This document shows positions 44,618 to 55,639 of a DNA stretch of 64,000 nt, piece after piece. The position numbers were made by a program, and so were the translations under genes. How positions within the stretch are numbered: position 1 is the stretch's first letter; each line of letters begins with the position of its first letter. Origin of the DNA: Odontocerum albicorne (taxonomy: Eukaryota > Arthropoda > Insecta > Trichoptera > Odontoceridae); the NCBI GenBank assembly GCA_949825065.1, contig OX463845.1, forward strand, positions 30,379,315-30,443,314, given 5' to 3'. A model generated the notes under the pieces. It was not told where the DNA came from, did not search any database, and saw nothing but the letters and a program-made list of their open reading frames with translations.

Positions 44618-45883
44618 TATACAGGGTGGCCACTAAAAGACCGAATTATATAAAATAAGTTAACTCTTACAAACACATGTTTTTAAAAAAATATATTATT
44701 TTATTTGGAAATATAATTAATGGATTTTTTTAGTATTATCTGTAAAAAACAACATCCCTTAAATGACCACCGTTTTCCTACTCGCAAATACAGGCTCTTT
44801 TCACAGCATTTTCCATGGCCGTACGCAAGGTTTCAGGTCGTAAACGTCTGATTTCGACTCGAATATTCTCCTTAAGTTCTTGAGTTGTTAGAGGTTTATT
44901 TTCGTAAGCCCGTTCTTTCAAGACACTCCACAAAAAGAAGTCTGGTACCATCAAATCACGCGGAGGCCAAACAAATTCAGCATTTTTTGAAATTATTCGT
45001 TCACAGAAAATTTCTCGCAGGAGGTCCACCGTCGCCCTGGTAGTGTGCGCAGTAGCTCTATCATGTTGGAACCATGCCTCCTGATTATCTTCGGCTGCAG
45101 GGTGTAAAAAAATTCAAGCATTGTCCTATACAGGACCCCGTTGATTCTTTCTGGCTGAACTTCCTCATTTTAAAAGATGTAGGGACCGATAACTCTTTTA
45201 GCCATAACACCGCACCAAACAGTGTATTTATGGGGATGCAATTGATGCTGATGTGATTTTCGGGAATTCTCAGTACCCCAAAATCTGCAGTTTAGTTTGT
45301 TGATGCACCCGTTGAAATAAAAATGGGCCTCATCACTCATTATCAAGATATTCAAAAAGTTGTTGTTATCTCTGGCTAGGTGTTGAAATCGAATGGCGTA
45401 CTAAAGGCGCTGCTGAGTATCTTTGGGTTGTAAAGCTTGGACCATTTGGATCTTGTATGAAAAAGAAATCAGTTTCAAAATATTCTGAAGCTATGTTCTG
45501 GCGATGCCTAGTTGAGCAGAGCGACGACGAGTAGAGGCAGATGAATCCTCAAGACACTCTGCCATACAGCTTCTACTGCTGCGTCAGTGCGCTTAGGACC
45601 TCCGCCGACTGATTCAGTTCTTTCAAACCGGGCAATTAGGTTCCGAATCATGTTATCGCTAGGAGATACTCTGACATTAAAATTTTGCCAGTATTTTCTC
45701 TGAGTTTCAATAATTGATCTTTCACTGGAATAGATAAACCCAATGAGTTTTACTCGTTGCTGGACAATATACGTAACCATTTTAATTTCCAAGGGATGCT
45801 CTATGATCTGTAAAAGAAAGATTGAAAATTAACAAGTTATGACTTTTTCAAACCCTTTAGTTTTTCAGTAGCCAGCCTGTATA
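44618..45883 (-). mobile_element. Tc1/mariner-superfamily element, DD41D-like, decayed
   Basis: Imperfect terminal repeats bracket it: TATACAGGGTGGCCACTAAA at 44,618, and the complement of 45,883-45,863 reads TATACAGGCTGGCTACTGAA. Both ends sit at TA. The 1.27-kb length and single transposase gene on the - strand fit the superfamily. The gene is broken. Confidence 0.85.
44778..45792 (-). pseudogene. Tc1/mariner-superfamily transposase, DD41D-like
   Basis: From 45,780 the - strand encodes MVTYIVQQRVKLIGFIYSSE, RSIIETQRKYWQNFNVR and SDNMIRNLIARFERTESVGG, the N-terminal helix-turn-helix region. After frameshifts comes ILIMSDEAHFYFNGCINK, carrying the first catalytic Asp, then NCRFWGTENSR and YTVWCGVMAKRVIGPYIF. 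The second Asp is in WFQHDRATAHTT and the third lies in WPPRDLMVPDFFLW. Spacing between them is 39 residues. Relatives with WPPRSCDLTPLDFFLW would have 41, so a 6-bp loss is likely. Frameshifts near 45,100, a stop near 45,402 and changes near 45,550 make it inactive. Confidence 0.82.
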
Positions 45884-45889
45884 AGTAAA

Positions 45890-48535
45890 AACACTATTTA
45901 ATTTTCCAAAAATACACTATTTCATTTTCCGCAGAATAAGTAAAAACGGTATTAGACAGAAATGGTTTTTTTCCACTTGTAATTGAATTGGTAACAATTT
46001 TGAATAAACATCAATATTTAAAAAAAATGTAATTTTTCAAGACTAACCACTTCACTATTTTTGACTAACTACTTATACTTTTAGTATTTAACCATCCAAA
46101 CTGAAGGCTAACATTTTTTATATGAGATGTTTTCTAGAGAAGAACAAAATATATATTTAATTAATAACATTAATATCGATGAAAATACGAGTGTATTTCT
46201 CTAGGGTGGATTATTTTCATACAGGAAAACTTCTCTGACCAATGTACCGCCATTAAACAAAAAAATGGTTTAGGACTGATTATTATTTATACATAGCACG
46301 TGCCTTGTCAATACTGCAGATGAAGCGTAGGTATTTATGAAAAATATCTTAATTACATGAAAAAGTGAATCATTCATCGTGTGAGAAAATTTAAGTTATA
46401 CATTTTTGATGAAATCCCTAATGATCAATATGACCTTAAGTTAAAACAAATTAAAAGAGCATAGTAATCTAAATGTCAACGAAAGGTCTCGAAGGCTTTT
46501 TAAAGGAATGTGGAGTATTAAACTTAAACTGAGTGACGCACCAAATAACGCTTATTTTTATTTTGACTTTCAGTTATATGGAATTTTCAGTAATATCAAA
46601 ATATGGAAAGATAAACCCTTGTCTTCAATAAAATCTTTCAACATCGCGATAACTTACATCCCTCGGGAATTTTAATGACAAACTATTTAGCCTAAATCAT
46701 GACCCTTTACCCCGTAGCAGTTTTTGTGGCGACCCAGATCAATCCGCTTACCACATTTTGTTCTTCATTGCGCTCTACGTTAGATTATATTCGGCCGAGA
46801 TACTTTGAATTTGTGACAGGAATTTGTGACAGCATTTCTTCATTTGTAAAATTTGGCGTTCCACTATGGCAGGAAACCTTTTGTTCTTACTTTGGTGTGG
46901 CGTCAATAAAAAAAAGTTTTCTTTGCCTAAGAGGAGTCATAACAATAAAGTATTTAAGTGTAGATTGTACTCGATAGGAACTTCGTTTCTAAATATTTGA
47001 TAATAGTCTATGTGTTTTTAATATTATTTGTGTCGTGAATGTACGATTATTCTAAAGAAAATATATACATATGCCACTCAAATTTATACCGAAAAATAGA
47101 TCGATTTGTCCTGCCCGTACTAGTCGAAATTGTAGGGAATGTAAAATAAACTTCTCTTCAAATTCTTGAGAAAATTATTGCAGATGGCAAAAAAGTTTCT
47201 GGTAAAAAAATGTCTCTGAAACTAATCGCGTTGAAGAATTCACCGGTATGCAGTGAATAATTTTTATGAACTTCGTGTCTTTTTTCGAAGATATGTTAAT
47301 AAACTTCTTGTATTTTTTTATAATTATTTGTTTGAAGTGAATTTAAGGGCATTTAAAAGGAATCCAAAGAGAATTCCCTAAATTCGCCAAAGTGACAAAT
47401 ACGTTGATGATAACTATTAAGGTGTTGGTAAATTATTTAAGTTTGGTTTTAATTTGAAGGAATACTCAAAAACTTTTGTAGCGTCAAATATGGATTATAC
47501 TGATTGAAAGTATGCAAGTAATAAATATATAGTTTTTTAAAGGATCCGAATAACAATAAAAATGCAAAATGTTCCCGAAACTACTATTCAATATGAAGCT
47601 ATTAAATTATTTACCATATCTCATTAATTATAAATGAACAATTAATATGAGCCGTGAATATTTATATATTTCCATTAATCAACATACCTTTAACTAAACC
47701 AAATATGTTTGTTTAAAATGTCCTTTAGATCCAAATACGAGTATATAAAGGATTTTTTCAACATACAATTTTTACTTTTGCCAATAAAGGGTTAATTTTA
47801 CGTGTTCAACCTTTGGCGCTTTAAAGGTTAAAAAAAGCTTTAATAAACTTCACGTTTTAATAAAAATATCAAATTATTATTCTAATGTTTTTCGAAAACA
47901 TAAACTGTGTTCAATACGGTAATTAAATTTTATGACGGGATGTTATGATTAGCAAAACTTCGAAAGGTCGAGGTCTGGAAAGTTAACTGTTTTTATGTCA
48001 ACTTGGGAAGTGTGTTGCCCTATTATTTTGTTCAAGGGGTATAATTTCATGCGTGCAAGTATGCTTGTGTACGATTTTATTTGTAGATATTAAAAAATCC
48101 TGTAATAGCAGGATGTCATATTAAATTAGCGGTTATTATTTTTTTAAGCTGAAAAAGTGTTTTCTTGTTATGTTTTGAAATCGATTTAAGTGCATATTAT
48201 TTTATATTAAGGCCAAGAACATTATTTGTATTTAAAAAGTTGCTCCAACTTCTATTATCATTAAATGGCGGAAACATTATAATAGTTTATTAGAGATTGA
48301 GCTTAACTAAAAATAATAGAAAACAAATATGTTTGATTGAAATATATAAACATCAAGGAAGAAAAATACAGAAGAAATAATAGAAAGAGCTTATAGAAGA
48401 AATTTAATCTGTTGTAAAGGAGATATTTTTGAGACACAGAAAAACATGTATGAATAAAGATTCACCAAACAAGAAGTGCATAGGAAGTGTATTTTTTTCC
48501 TTTCTGCTTACCCCAAAAAGAAACATATCATAATG
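45890..48535. other. long non-coding stretch
   Basis: The frame 46,699-46,977 (+, 92 codons, starts MTLYPVAVFVATQ) is in somewhat GC-richer DNA but unrecognised. A 7-bp AACCTTT/AAAGGTT hairpin lies near 47,808-47,830. TACGAGTA is near 47,735. Confidence 0.45.
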
Positions 48536-48539
48536 TATT

Positions 48540-48738
48540 GGATAACATTTTTGTTGTAAACATTAAATCTTTAGTTTTTACCATCTGGCAATCTTTTCTA
48601 ATCAACCAGAAAAATGTTACAAATGCCTGAAGTGAAAACTAAACTTGATTTTTTTCAAATTGAGTTCTGACGGAAAATAAACCCGATAGCCTGGGCTAGA
48701 AGATAGGCTTCTTACCAATTAAGCTACAGAAGACATAC
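48540..48738 (-). mobile_element. SINE family A
   Basis: CATCTGGCAATCTTTTCTAA, TCAACCAGAAAAATG, GATTTTTTTCAAATTGAG and GGCTTCTTACCAATTAAGCT are the tail, body, linker and A box in reverse. Confidence 0.75.
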
Positions 48739-48739
48739 T

Positions 48740-49375
48740 GATATTAGGACTGTATTTGATAACTCATATTTATTCTACATAAATGCTTATTTTACAGCTA
48801 TTTTAAAAATGAGATGAGATAATGCTTTCAGAACTCAGATATTATACAGTCCATCGCATGTCTGATGGCTGTTGGAGTCCAAGTCTTCACTGCGTAGCAA
48901 ACGTCCAGCATACCCCAATCATCTTGACTTAATAACCTCCAAAATGATTGACTGTGTGGGGAAATATATGAGTTCTGTGTTTATAAGAGTAAGCTGCATA
49001 TCAATTCCTTCACTGCTCTATCAAACATATATTGTATTCAAATAAATATTTTTAAAGTTACAATATATAAAAAAAAAAACAAAATTAGTGTTATTACAAA
49101 GTGCCTCCTTAACATTTCAAATGTACTCGTATTTTGTATTCGAAATAAATAATGAATGTTCTGTAGATTGGGATGGAATAGTATGTTTGAGTTATTATCT
49201 ATTGCTGTGAGACTGTAAAAACTTGTCGGTCATAGGTGAATGGCTTTAGATTGATCATGGTTTGAGCTATTCCTTCCCCACACAAAATAACTGAGTTTTT
49301 TTATTGGTCAGGTATTACAAAAATGAGAACTGAAGAAATATTGTTTGTAACGATGCTAACTTTTTACAACACTAT
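48740..49375. other. non-coding stretch
   Basis: TACTCGTA near 49,123. The patch 48,850-48,950 is slightly GC-richer and unidentified. Confidence 0.45.
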
Positions 49376-49464
49376 ATTTTATTTATAGTTAAGGCAATTA
49401 ACATTGTGGAGGTTTAAAGACATTGTAATTTGTTTTATCAAACACTGTATATTCCACTTTTTGT

Positions 49465-49515
49465 AACGGTATAATCCTACCGGTTTGAAGGCTTTCACCT
49501 CACCATCAGGGGAGC
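49465..49515 (-). ncRNA. hammerhead-like motif in Penelope terminus (left arm)
   Basis: The complement reads CTGATGGTGAGGTGAAAGCC, TTCAAACC and GGTAGGATTATACCGTTAC. CTGATGG and TCAAAC replace CTGATGA and TGAAAC of the right arm, so the conserved boxes are mutated in this copy. Confidence 0.4.
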
Positions 49516-49959
49516 ACAAACAAGACAGAATTCTGTTTGAACTGGTATCGAGATACACGCTTCTAACGGTAAACATTCGGGTTGGGGACTGGGGGTTGGG
49601 GGAGGCATGGGACAACCTCTTGGGATATATGCGTTTGCCAGATGTTCACCTCGATGACTTAGACATTTCTAGGGCCTCTAATCTGTCCAATTTATTTCCG
49701 TTACTACTGATATGTAAGAATTTGCATCATCGATAGAAAATGTATGGTTGCTAAGTATTCCATTTTTGCCTTTCCCGTTAAATAAGAGTTTCCGGAGATT
49801 AAAATTAGTGTAAAAAAACTGGTTTTATGTGACTTGGATTTTTTTTGGTTATTTCGTATGATATGTTTTTCATAAATAGGACTTTGTTCCATTTATAGGT
49901 ATGCTTATAACATAGGTGTCGTTAAATATAGTATATGATATTTTCTAAGTTTCTTTTTT

Positions 49960-50352
49960 GTTTTTTAAAAGTGAATCAATAAGGCTTCCAGGATAGACAT
50001 TATTTCTAGCTATATTTTTATGGTTATTAATTCCTTTTTAAAATTGTCGTCGGTTAATGGGACACTGAGCAATCTATGAAGCATACAGATAAAGGCGGCA
50101 AATTTATGGTTATTATGATGGTTGGAAGTTGCTGGAATTATAGAGTCTGAATAAGTGTCCTTTCTATATATCAAAGTCAAATGTACCATTTTTGCGAAAT
50201 AATGTTAGGTCGAAGAAATTAAATTTTCCGTCCTGTTGTTTCTAGTGTAAATTTTATAAAACTGTCTATAGAATTTAAATGTTTTAGAAGTTGGTGTAAT
50301 TGTCTATCGGTACCCGTCCAAACACAAAAAATGTCATTTGCATACCTAAATC
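49960..50352 (-). pseudogene. Penelope-like reverse transcriptase fragment
   Basis: The - strand encodes RYANDIFCVWTGTDRQLHQ around 50,333-50,345, where YAND stands for the catalytic Y-x-D-D box, so one aspartate is changed to Asn. Then come LLKHLNSIDSFIKFTLETTG, FNFFDLTLFRKNGTFDFDI, RKDTYSDSIIPATSNHHNNH and KFAAFICMLHRLLSVPLTDD. This order (YxDD, W, NSxxxxIKFTxE, FLDL, YRKxTxTDxxxxxxSxHP) is typical of Penelope-like elements. At least three frameshifts or stops interrupt it. The GIY-YIG endonuclease expected downstream is not recognisable apart from the arm-encoded C-terminus. Confidence 0.85.
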
Positions 50353-50582
50353 AGTACAAAACATTTTGACAGATATAATAATTGGACAGATTAGAGGCCT
50401 TAGAAATTTCTAAGTCAGTCCATCGAGGTGAACATCTGGCAAACACATATATCCCAAGAATCTCTCCGCTCTCGCCGAGGTTGTCCCATGCCTCCCCCAG
50501 CCCCCAGTCCCCAAGCCGAATGTTTACCGTTAGAAGAGTGCATCTCGGTACCAGTTGGAACATAATTCAGTCTTGTTTGTGC

Positions 50583-50640
50583 TCCCCTGATGATGAGGTG
50601 AAAGCCTTGAAACCGGTATGGTTATACCGTTACAAAAAGT
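50583..50640 (+). ncRNA. hammerhead-like motif in Penelope terminus (right arm)
   Basis: CTGATGA (50,587-50,593) is followed by GAGG-loop-CCTT (a possible stem II), GAAAC (50,609-50,613), CGGTAT-GGTT-ATACCG (50,614-50,629, a perfect hairpin that would be stem III) and TTA. These are the boxes of a hammerhead ribozyme in order. The junction is not textbook (one extra base before stem II, C-T mismatch at the base of stem III), so activity is doubtful. Confidence 0.45.
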
Positions 50641-50694
50641 GGAATAAACAGTGTTTGAAAAAAAATTACAATATTTATACAATATTCATTTGAT

Positions 50695-51445
50695 TGCAAA
50701 TAATTTATTTTGTATAAAGATGCTTATTCTAGTTTGCCGAAACATTTTAGAAGCAAAGCTAATAACGGAAATAAAACAACTTTCTATGACTTTTACTAAG
50801 GGAGATATTTGATTACATTCAGGCGTTTCGTTAAAAAAATGTCCAAAACTTCTTTCATCAAAGTAGTTTAATTAAGATGAAAGTAGGTCAATAAAGGTTT
50901 TCCTTGGATACAAATATTTTTGCTTAGTTAAAAAAACAACGCCTTTGAGAGAAAAATATAATATAATTATTTGAAATGAGGTAATTTTAAATATAGGATA
51001 TGATACTAACTATTATATTATTCTATGCAACTGATAGAACGTTGCATTTTTGTTTAGTGAGGAAAAAATTTTTTTTTGGAAACAATGTAAACAGTGCAAT
51101 TATGGGATAAATTCATGTTTGTGCAAATTTAAAAATGTATACAGTGCTGTTCTGTGATTATTTAGTGAGCGCTATAAAGGTTGTTATTTAATGAGCGCTC
51201 TTTGTATCCATATTGGGAATCTAATGAGCTCCAGTAAACTTTTATTTTGATTCAAAAGTACATTTACAGGAAATTAATTAACAAATTCATACAAAACAAA
51301 TATAAATGCTATCAATGATTAAACTTCCAATTATCAATGTTTATCTCATGCACAGTTAAAAATGTTATAAATTATGTATATGGAAAACAAACGAAAATTT
51401 GGAAACAAATAATTTTATGGAGCCTGCTTCAAACTGCTAGTTAAC
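50695..51445. other. AT-rich non-coding stretch
   Basis: A short direct repeat (TTTAGTGAGCGCTATAAAGG, TTTAATGAGCGCTCTTTG) occurs at about 51,160-51,205. No coding signal. Confidence 0.5.
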
Positions 51446-51447
51446 GA

Positions 51448-51802
51448 CACCAGAATATAAATCTAGTTTGCCAACTATGAGACCATTGATACCAAATCTA
51501 GCTTGGGACACCAGAATATAAATCAAGTTTGCCAACTATGAGACCACTGATACCAAATCTAGCTTGGTACACTAGACTATAAATCAAGTTTGTCAACTAT
51601 GAGACCACTGATACCAAATCTAGCTTGGGACACCAGAATATAAATCAAGTTTGCCCACTATGAGATCACTGATACCAAATCTAGCTCGGGATACCAGAAT
51701 ATAAATCAAGTTTACCCACTATGAGATCACTGATACCAAATCTAGGTTGTGGCTTTCAGAATATAAATCAAGTTTGCCAACTATGAGACCACTGATACCA
51801 AA
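51448..51802. repeat. tandem satellite, 61-bp unit, about 6 copies
   Basis: Each unit contains CACCAGAATATAAATCAAG, TTTGCCAACTATGAGACCAC and TGATACCAAATCTAGCTTGG. Period is 61 bp (62 in the last unit). Units differ at a few positions, with the last most diverged at its junction. The unit length is not a multiple of three and the array has stops in every frame, so it is not a protein repeat. Confidence 0.92.
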
Positions 51803-51804
51803 AA

Positions 51805-52275
51805 TATTCATATAATCAAATACGATCACCGTTCTGGGTTTGAACTGCATTAAAATAAATATTTTTTTTATCCTGATATTCATAGTTGCTGTATTGCCTA
51901 AAATAAAAACATAGTACACGTCTAACAGTGAATAAAATATTTTTTTATTTCACATCAAATAATCGAATGATAATGTATTTTCTTTGAAATGAAAATATAA
52001 TATACCATCCATAATCAGAGCGAAAAATCACATAGCAGATGTAATACATAAATTCCCTTGAGATTTTTCCCTTAGTATTATGGAAAGGTGTACACTTTTT
52101 CGAGAAAACTTTCAGAATTATATTTTACACCTGCTCTCGTGATATTCCCAAAGCTTTTAACTGAAGTTAATTAAATAAACCTTTTTTCATAAGGAAAACT
52201 GTTTTCACCTTGTAGATGAGATACAGAATCGTTGTGAAATGTGATAATATATTGTCGTAATGTTGAGGGGAATTT
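51805..52275. other. AT-rich non-coding stretch
   Basis: Nothing recognised. Confidence 0.5.
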
Positions 52276-52278
52276 TAA

Positions 52279-52465
52279 TAGAACTATTACTATATTACAT
52301 ATTTAGACTTCAGTGTTGGTAAATCCACGTTTTTGATATTTAATTGAGATTTTTTTGTAAGTTTTCTCGTTAATAGAACCATTATTAGATCTTTTGACTT
52401 TAGTGTTGGTGAATCTACGGTTTTAATATTTAATTGAGATTTTGTTTCTCATTAATGTGATTTTC
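52279..52465. repeat. tandem duplication, ~95-100-bp unit
   Basis: AATAGAACTATTACTATATT, CTTCAGTGTTGGTAAATC and ATATTTAATTGAGATTTT are repeated as AATAGAACCATTATTAGATC, CTTTAGTGTTGGTGAATC and ATATTTAATTGAGATTTT. Two diverged copies. Confidence 0.8.
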
Positions 52466-52619
52466 CCTTTAAGAACATGAGAAAATCTAAGATTCACATC
52501 AAACGATTTGCGTTGTTTCTTATTTTTTGTATGGTACGAGTAGGTAGCCTTTTACATATCCAAATAGGTGATTTGGAAATATCGAAAAGCATGGAAGGAG
52601 ACACTATTGTTTTTTTTGC

Positions 52620-52862
52620 CCTAGTAAGTGAGTCTTCGGGTTAAAAACTACTGGAATGGGCACGAAACTCGCACTTCGTCATTGTACGTATTGGTAGCAC
52701 TACCATCCAAAAGACAACAATACTTACACATCTACTTGGCGTGTGCGAGTATTGTTACCTGACACACTCTTTTACCAGACTGGGATCCTTTTCTTGTGTT
52801 GAAGCTTCAGGTGGAAGTCAAACATCTTACAATCTTAGCTACGGAGGTCGTTTATTATAAAA
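52620..52862 (-). mobile_element. SINE family B
   Basis: The + strand runs from the 3' body (CTAGTAAGTGAGTCTTCGGG, ACGAAACTCGCACTTCGTC) through GAGTATTGTTACCTGACAC to the head (GTGGAAGTCAAACATCTTAC, TAGCTACGGAGGTCG). The same order in reverse as 27.7 kb. Confidence 0.68.
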
Positions 52863-53039
52863 CGATTTAAAAACATATTTAAGACACATAGACAGCCAAT
52901 CGAAAAAACTTGACAGAGATGAACATACGAGTATGTCAAAACTTTAACATTCTACTTCGCTTTTATGTTTTTTTGCTAAAAAAAAGAAAAAGATTTTCAT
53001 TTACGTACCCCTGTTAATTATTAAATAATCTTAGAACAA

Positions 53040-53110
53040 ACAAAAACTTGGAAAATATCCTTAGTCTTGTTGGTAAGACGCTTAAACACACAACAAAGAT
53101 TGCCAATATG
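53040..53110 (+). mobile_element. SINE fragment, tRNA-like A box joined to family B body
   Basis: TTAGTCTTGTTGGTAAGACG is a SINE A box. It is followed directly by CAAAGATTGCCAATATG, which resembles an internal part of family B. The B box is missing. Weak. Confidence 0.35.
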
Positions 53111-53454
53111 TTTTTTCTATTAGAGCCTTTTGATGTCATTCTGCTTGACAGGATGAAATTGCCTCATTGCAATATACCTGCCAGTTCGTAATGTACACAA
53201 CGGAAGTTTCACTATAATTTTTTCTGCGAAAAACAAGTGGAAATAAGGGGAAGAATATTACTGTACTATATTATAGTATACTTGGGAAAAGTGCTTTGTC
53301 CTGATTTTTTCTATGCATTATGCACAAATATAAATCGCTTTTTGAGTTTTCAAAGAACTGTTACTATTGATTTATCAAAAGAGCTTTATATCCAACTCTC
53401 AATACGAGTAGTTATGCGATTACTTTAGATTTTATCATGTACTCGTACACGCAT

Positions 53455-53660
53455 GTTACATATATATTGTATGCCACTATCGTTGTATACAAGTATAACT
53501 CGGCAGTTTTATTGCCATTTTTTTTCAACTATCCAGAAAGATGTTAAATGGACCCAAACTGATATCCTTTTAAAACAACTCTGGTTTTCAACGGGAATCG
53601 AACTCGCAACCCTCGGGTCAGAAGACAGGCGTCTTACCAACTAAGCCACGAAGTTCGTCC
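53455..53660 (-). mobile_element. SINE family A, best-preserved copy
   Basis: The complement starts GACGAACTTCGTGGCTTAGT, with A box TGGCTTAGTTGG, then AAGACGCCTGTCTTCTGACC and B box GAGTTCGATTCCC, close to the pol III consensus. It continues through linker (TTTTAAAAGGATATCAG), body (CATCTTTCTGGATAGTTG) and tail (ACTTGTATACAACGATAG). Likely tRNA-derived (Lys-like head by memory). About 205 bp. Confidence 0.85.
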
Positions 53661-53664
53661 TGTA

Positions 53665-55225
53665 GTTGGAGTCTGATAGATTTTTAACTACAATTAAATA
53701 TATTTTATAATAAACTTTCTTTCTGTTTGTGCCCCTAAAAATTAAAGGCTGTACTGGTATTTATACACTTTCAAGAAAAATGTTGTAATTTAATATATGT
53801 TATAATACATGGAAAGAAAAACTGAAATACGATATACATATATTTTTTACGTTAACATTTCCGAACTTGGAAATATAATAAAATTATAAAGTTAAACTTC
53901 AAAATATCTCAATCGGAACTGAAATTCCTTTTTTCAAGGTTTGATGCTCCATTAATGTAATTAAAAAGTTAAGTTCACAAAATAAAGTCGTTAACAGCTA
54001 TTTCGACTAAATAAATTCCGCTTATATTAACATTTAAGCGAATTTCTGACTTCAGTCGAAATTTTCAGATTGAATTATTTTTTATCTCGAAATAAGAAAA
54101 AAAATATTTGAAAACTCAATTTGAATGTTCATTATTTTATTTTTTTTCCACTATTTAATGAAAGTGTGAGAAAGATTTTTTTTAAACTTTTTTCTTTCTC
54201 GTTAGCTACGTGTCACAATATTTTTTTACTGTAATTACAATGTGTCTGACGCCGTAAGATTATTTACTAGTTATTTGTCTTGACACCAAAATAACTTTAC
54301 TCTGTCCACATTTCGTGTTGATTCTTTCTTCGTTATTTAATCCAAGCTATTATTGTGTGATTCAACTGTAGCGTAATGCAAAATCAGGACTATCTCTATA
54401 ATTTTTGCCACTAAAATACGTATCACCTAACGAACAATAGTTTATTTTTCAAGGAATATGTTTTTATATTGAGAATTCAACTAAGTTTATAGCTGTCTTA
54501 AAAATAACAAAACAAGTTCAGGACCCAAGAATTATCCTTATTTGGTCATCAGTAATAATATCGAGATTGAAATCTTAGAAAAGTTTCATGAAGAGAGCAC
54601 AAGAACTGACGATTACTCCAGATAAAAGGCATTCTCTAAAGCGGAAAGAAAAAATATGTGAAGACTCGATAGATCTCTCGAAAAAGATTATACTAGGAGA
54701 CCAACTGCTTTGGTTTACTTGATTCCTGAATAGCTTGCGAGTAGGTGGGACTAGATGCAAGGTGAATATGTGGTTTCATGAACTAAAGTAGCGTTGAAAG
54801 TGATTGTGGGATTTTACAGGACTCGCAACACATGCCAACTTGTTCGAACGTTGGGACTATTGCTCGGTGTATGACCTGATTTCTATTGCCTCCTTTTAGA
54901 AACACGTGACATAATTACCAATTAATCGTCTGGACCGGAAATCAACGGACTACTATAATCTATTATTTTTTAATCCATCTTTAGGCATGCTTTAATTTAT
55001 TTGTAGGGTTTAGAAATAGTTCTAGAGTTTTATTACATTTTGAAATAAAAAAAGTAATATTTACTTTTAGAAAAAAAAAAAATTCAATGTAAAATCTTAG
55101 TCAATGAAACTTAAACAGTTTTCTTAAGATCATATTGTATGACAAAATGGCAAGTCAATGTATGACAGAATTTCTAGTATTTAATTTTATTTATTAGATT
55201 TAAATTAATATTACTGCATTCAAAT
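53665..55225. other. AT-rich non-coding stretch
   Basis: The only frame of note, 54,575-54,760 (-, 61 codons), is unrecognised. Confidence 0.5.
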
Positions 55226-55228
55226 CAT

Positions 55229-55440
55229 CAAGCCATTTTCCAGTCGGGATAAATAGAGAAGACAGAGGCCCAGACTTTCTTATCTCGACACACATCCTTC
55301 GCCTCTTCTACACCCTTAAACCTTCTCAAACAACGATTTTTCTGACTTATAACATTTCCTTCTTTCTTAATATCATTCGCGTGATCCAACCATAATTTCT
55401 TTGATCTTCGTTTGCAACACTTTCCACTACTATTTGAGAG
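55229..55440 (-). mobile_element. RTE-like LINE, C-terminal coding tail
   Basis: The - strand is open from about 55,430 to a stop near 55,229: KLWLDHANDIKKEGNVISQK, NRCLRRFKGVEEAKDVCRDK and KVWASVFSIYPDWKMA. This 'WLD....DI....V...RNR..C......EA..VC.D...W...VSAYP' layout is the C-terminus of an insect RTE-like LINE family and is the cleanest copy here. It shows that the tails at 5.9, 61.0 and 62.9 kb are the same family in the same orientation. Confidence 0.75.
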
Positions 55441-55639
55441 GTGTGGTTGACGAAATAAACGAAGTTTTAATTAGTCCATTGATGGTGATTGATTGGAATC
55501 GATTTTGGAGATACGAGATTAAGGTGTTATATTTGATAATTGTTTCATTTTTAATCATATTTATAAACTAATTAGTAGTTGCCTGAAAATGTTGGGGTTT
55601 ACGAGTATTTAAAAAAAATCAAAACCATTTAAGACAATA

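Larger units (their letters stand above)
49379..50690 (-). mobile_element. Penelope-like retroelement with inverted terminal arms
   Basis: Two arms, 49,379-49,700 and 50,376-50,690, are reverse complements over 250-300 bp. Between them the - strand carries an RT remnant. Each arm, read outward, encodes the likely end of the ORF (LEALEISKSVHRGEHLANTY on the right arm) and then a hammerhead-like block and tail. Penelope-like elements carry such pseudo-LTRs in direct or inverted order. No target duplication could be fixed. The arms include C-rich blocks (TCCCATGCCTCCCCCAGCCC). Confidence 0.82.

Noticed and set aside
49379..50690. DNA transposon with 300-bp terminal inverted repeats
   Set aside because: The interior encodes a Penelope-like RT and the arms contain the end of that ORF and hammerhead-like boxes, which explains the inversion as pseudo-LTRs.
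51448..51802. CRISPR array
   Set aside because: The whole 61-bp unit is repeated with no unique spacers, and the surrounding DNA is eukaryotic.
53570..53660. True tRNA gene
   Set aside because: A and B boxes are good, but the acceptor stem cannot be formed and the sequence continues into the SINE body shared by many copies.
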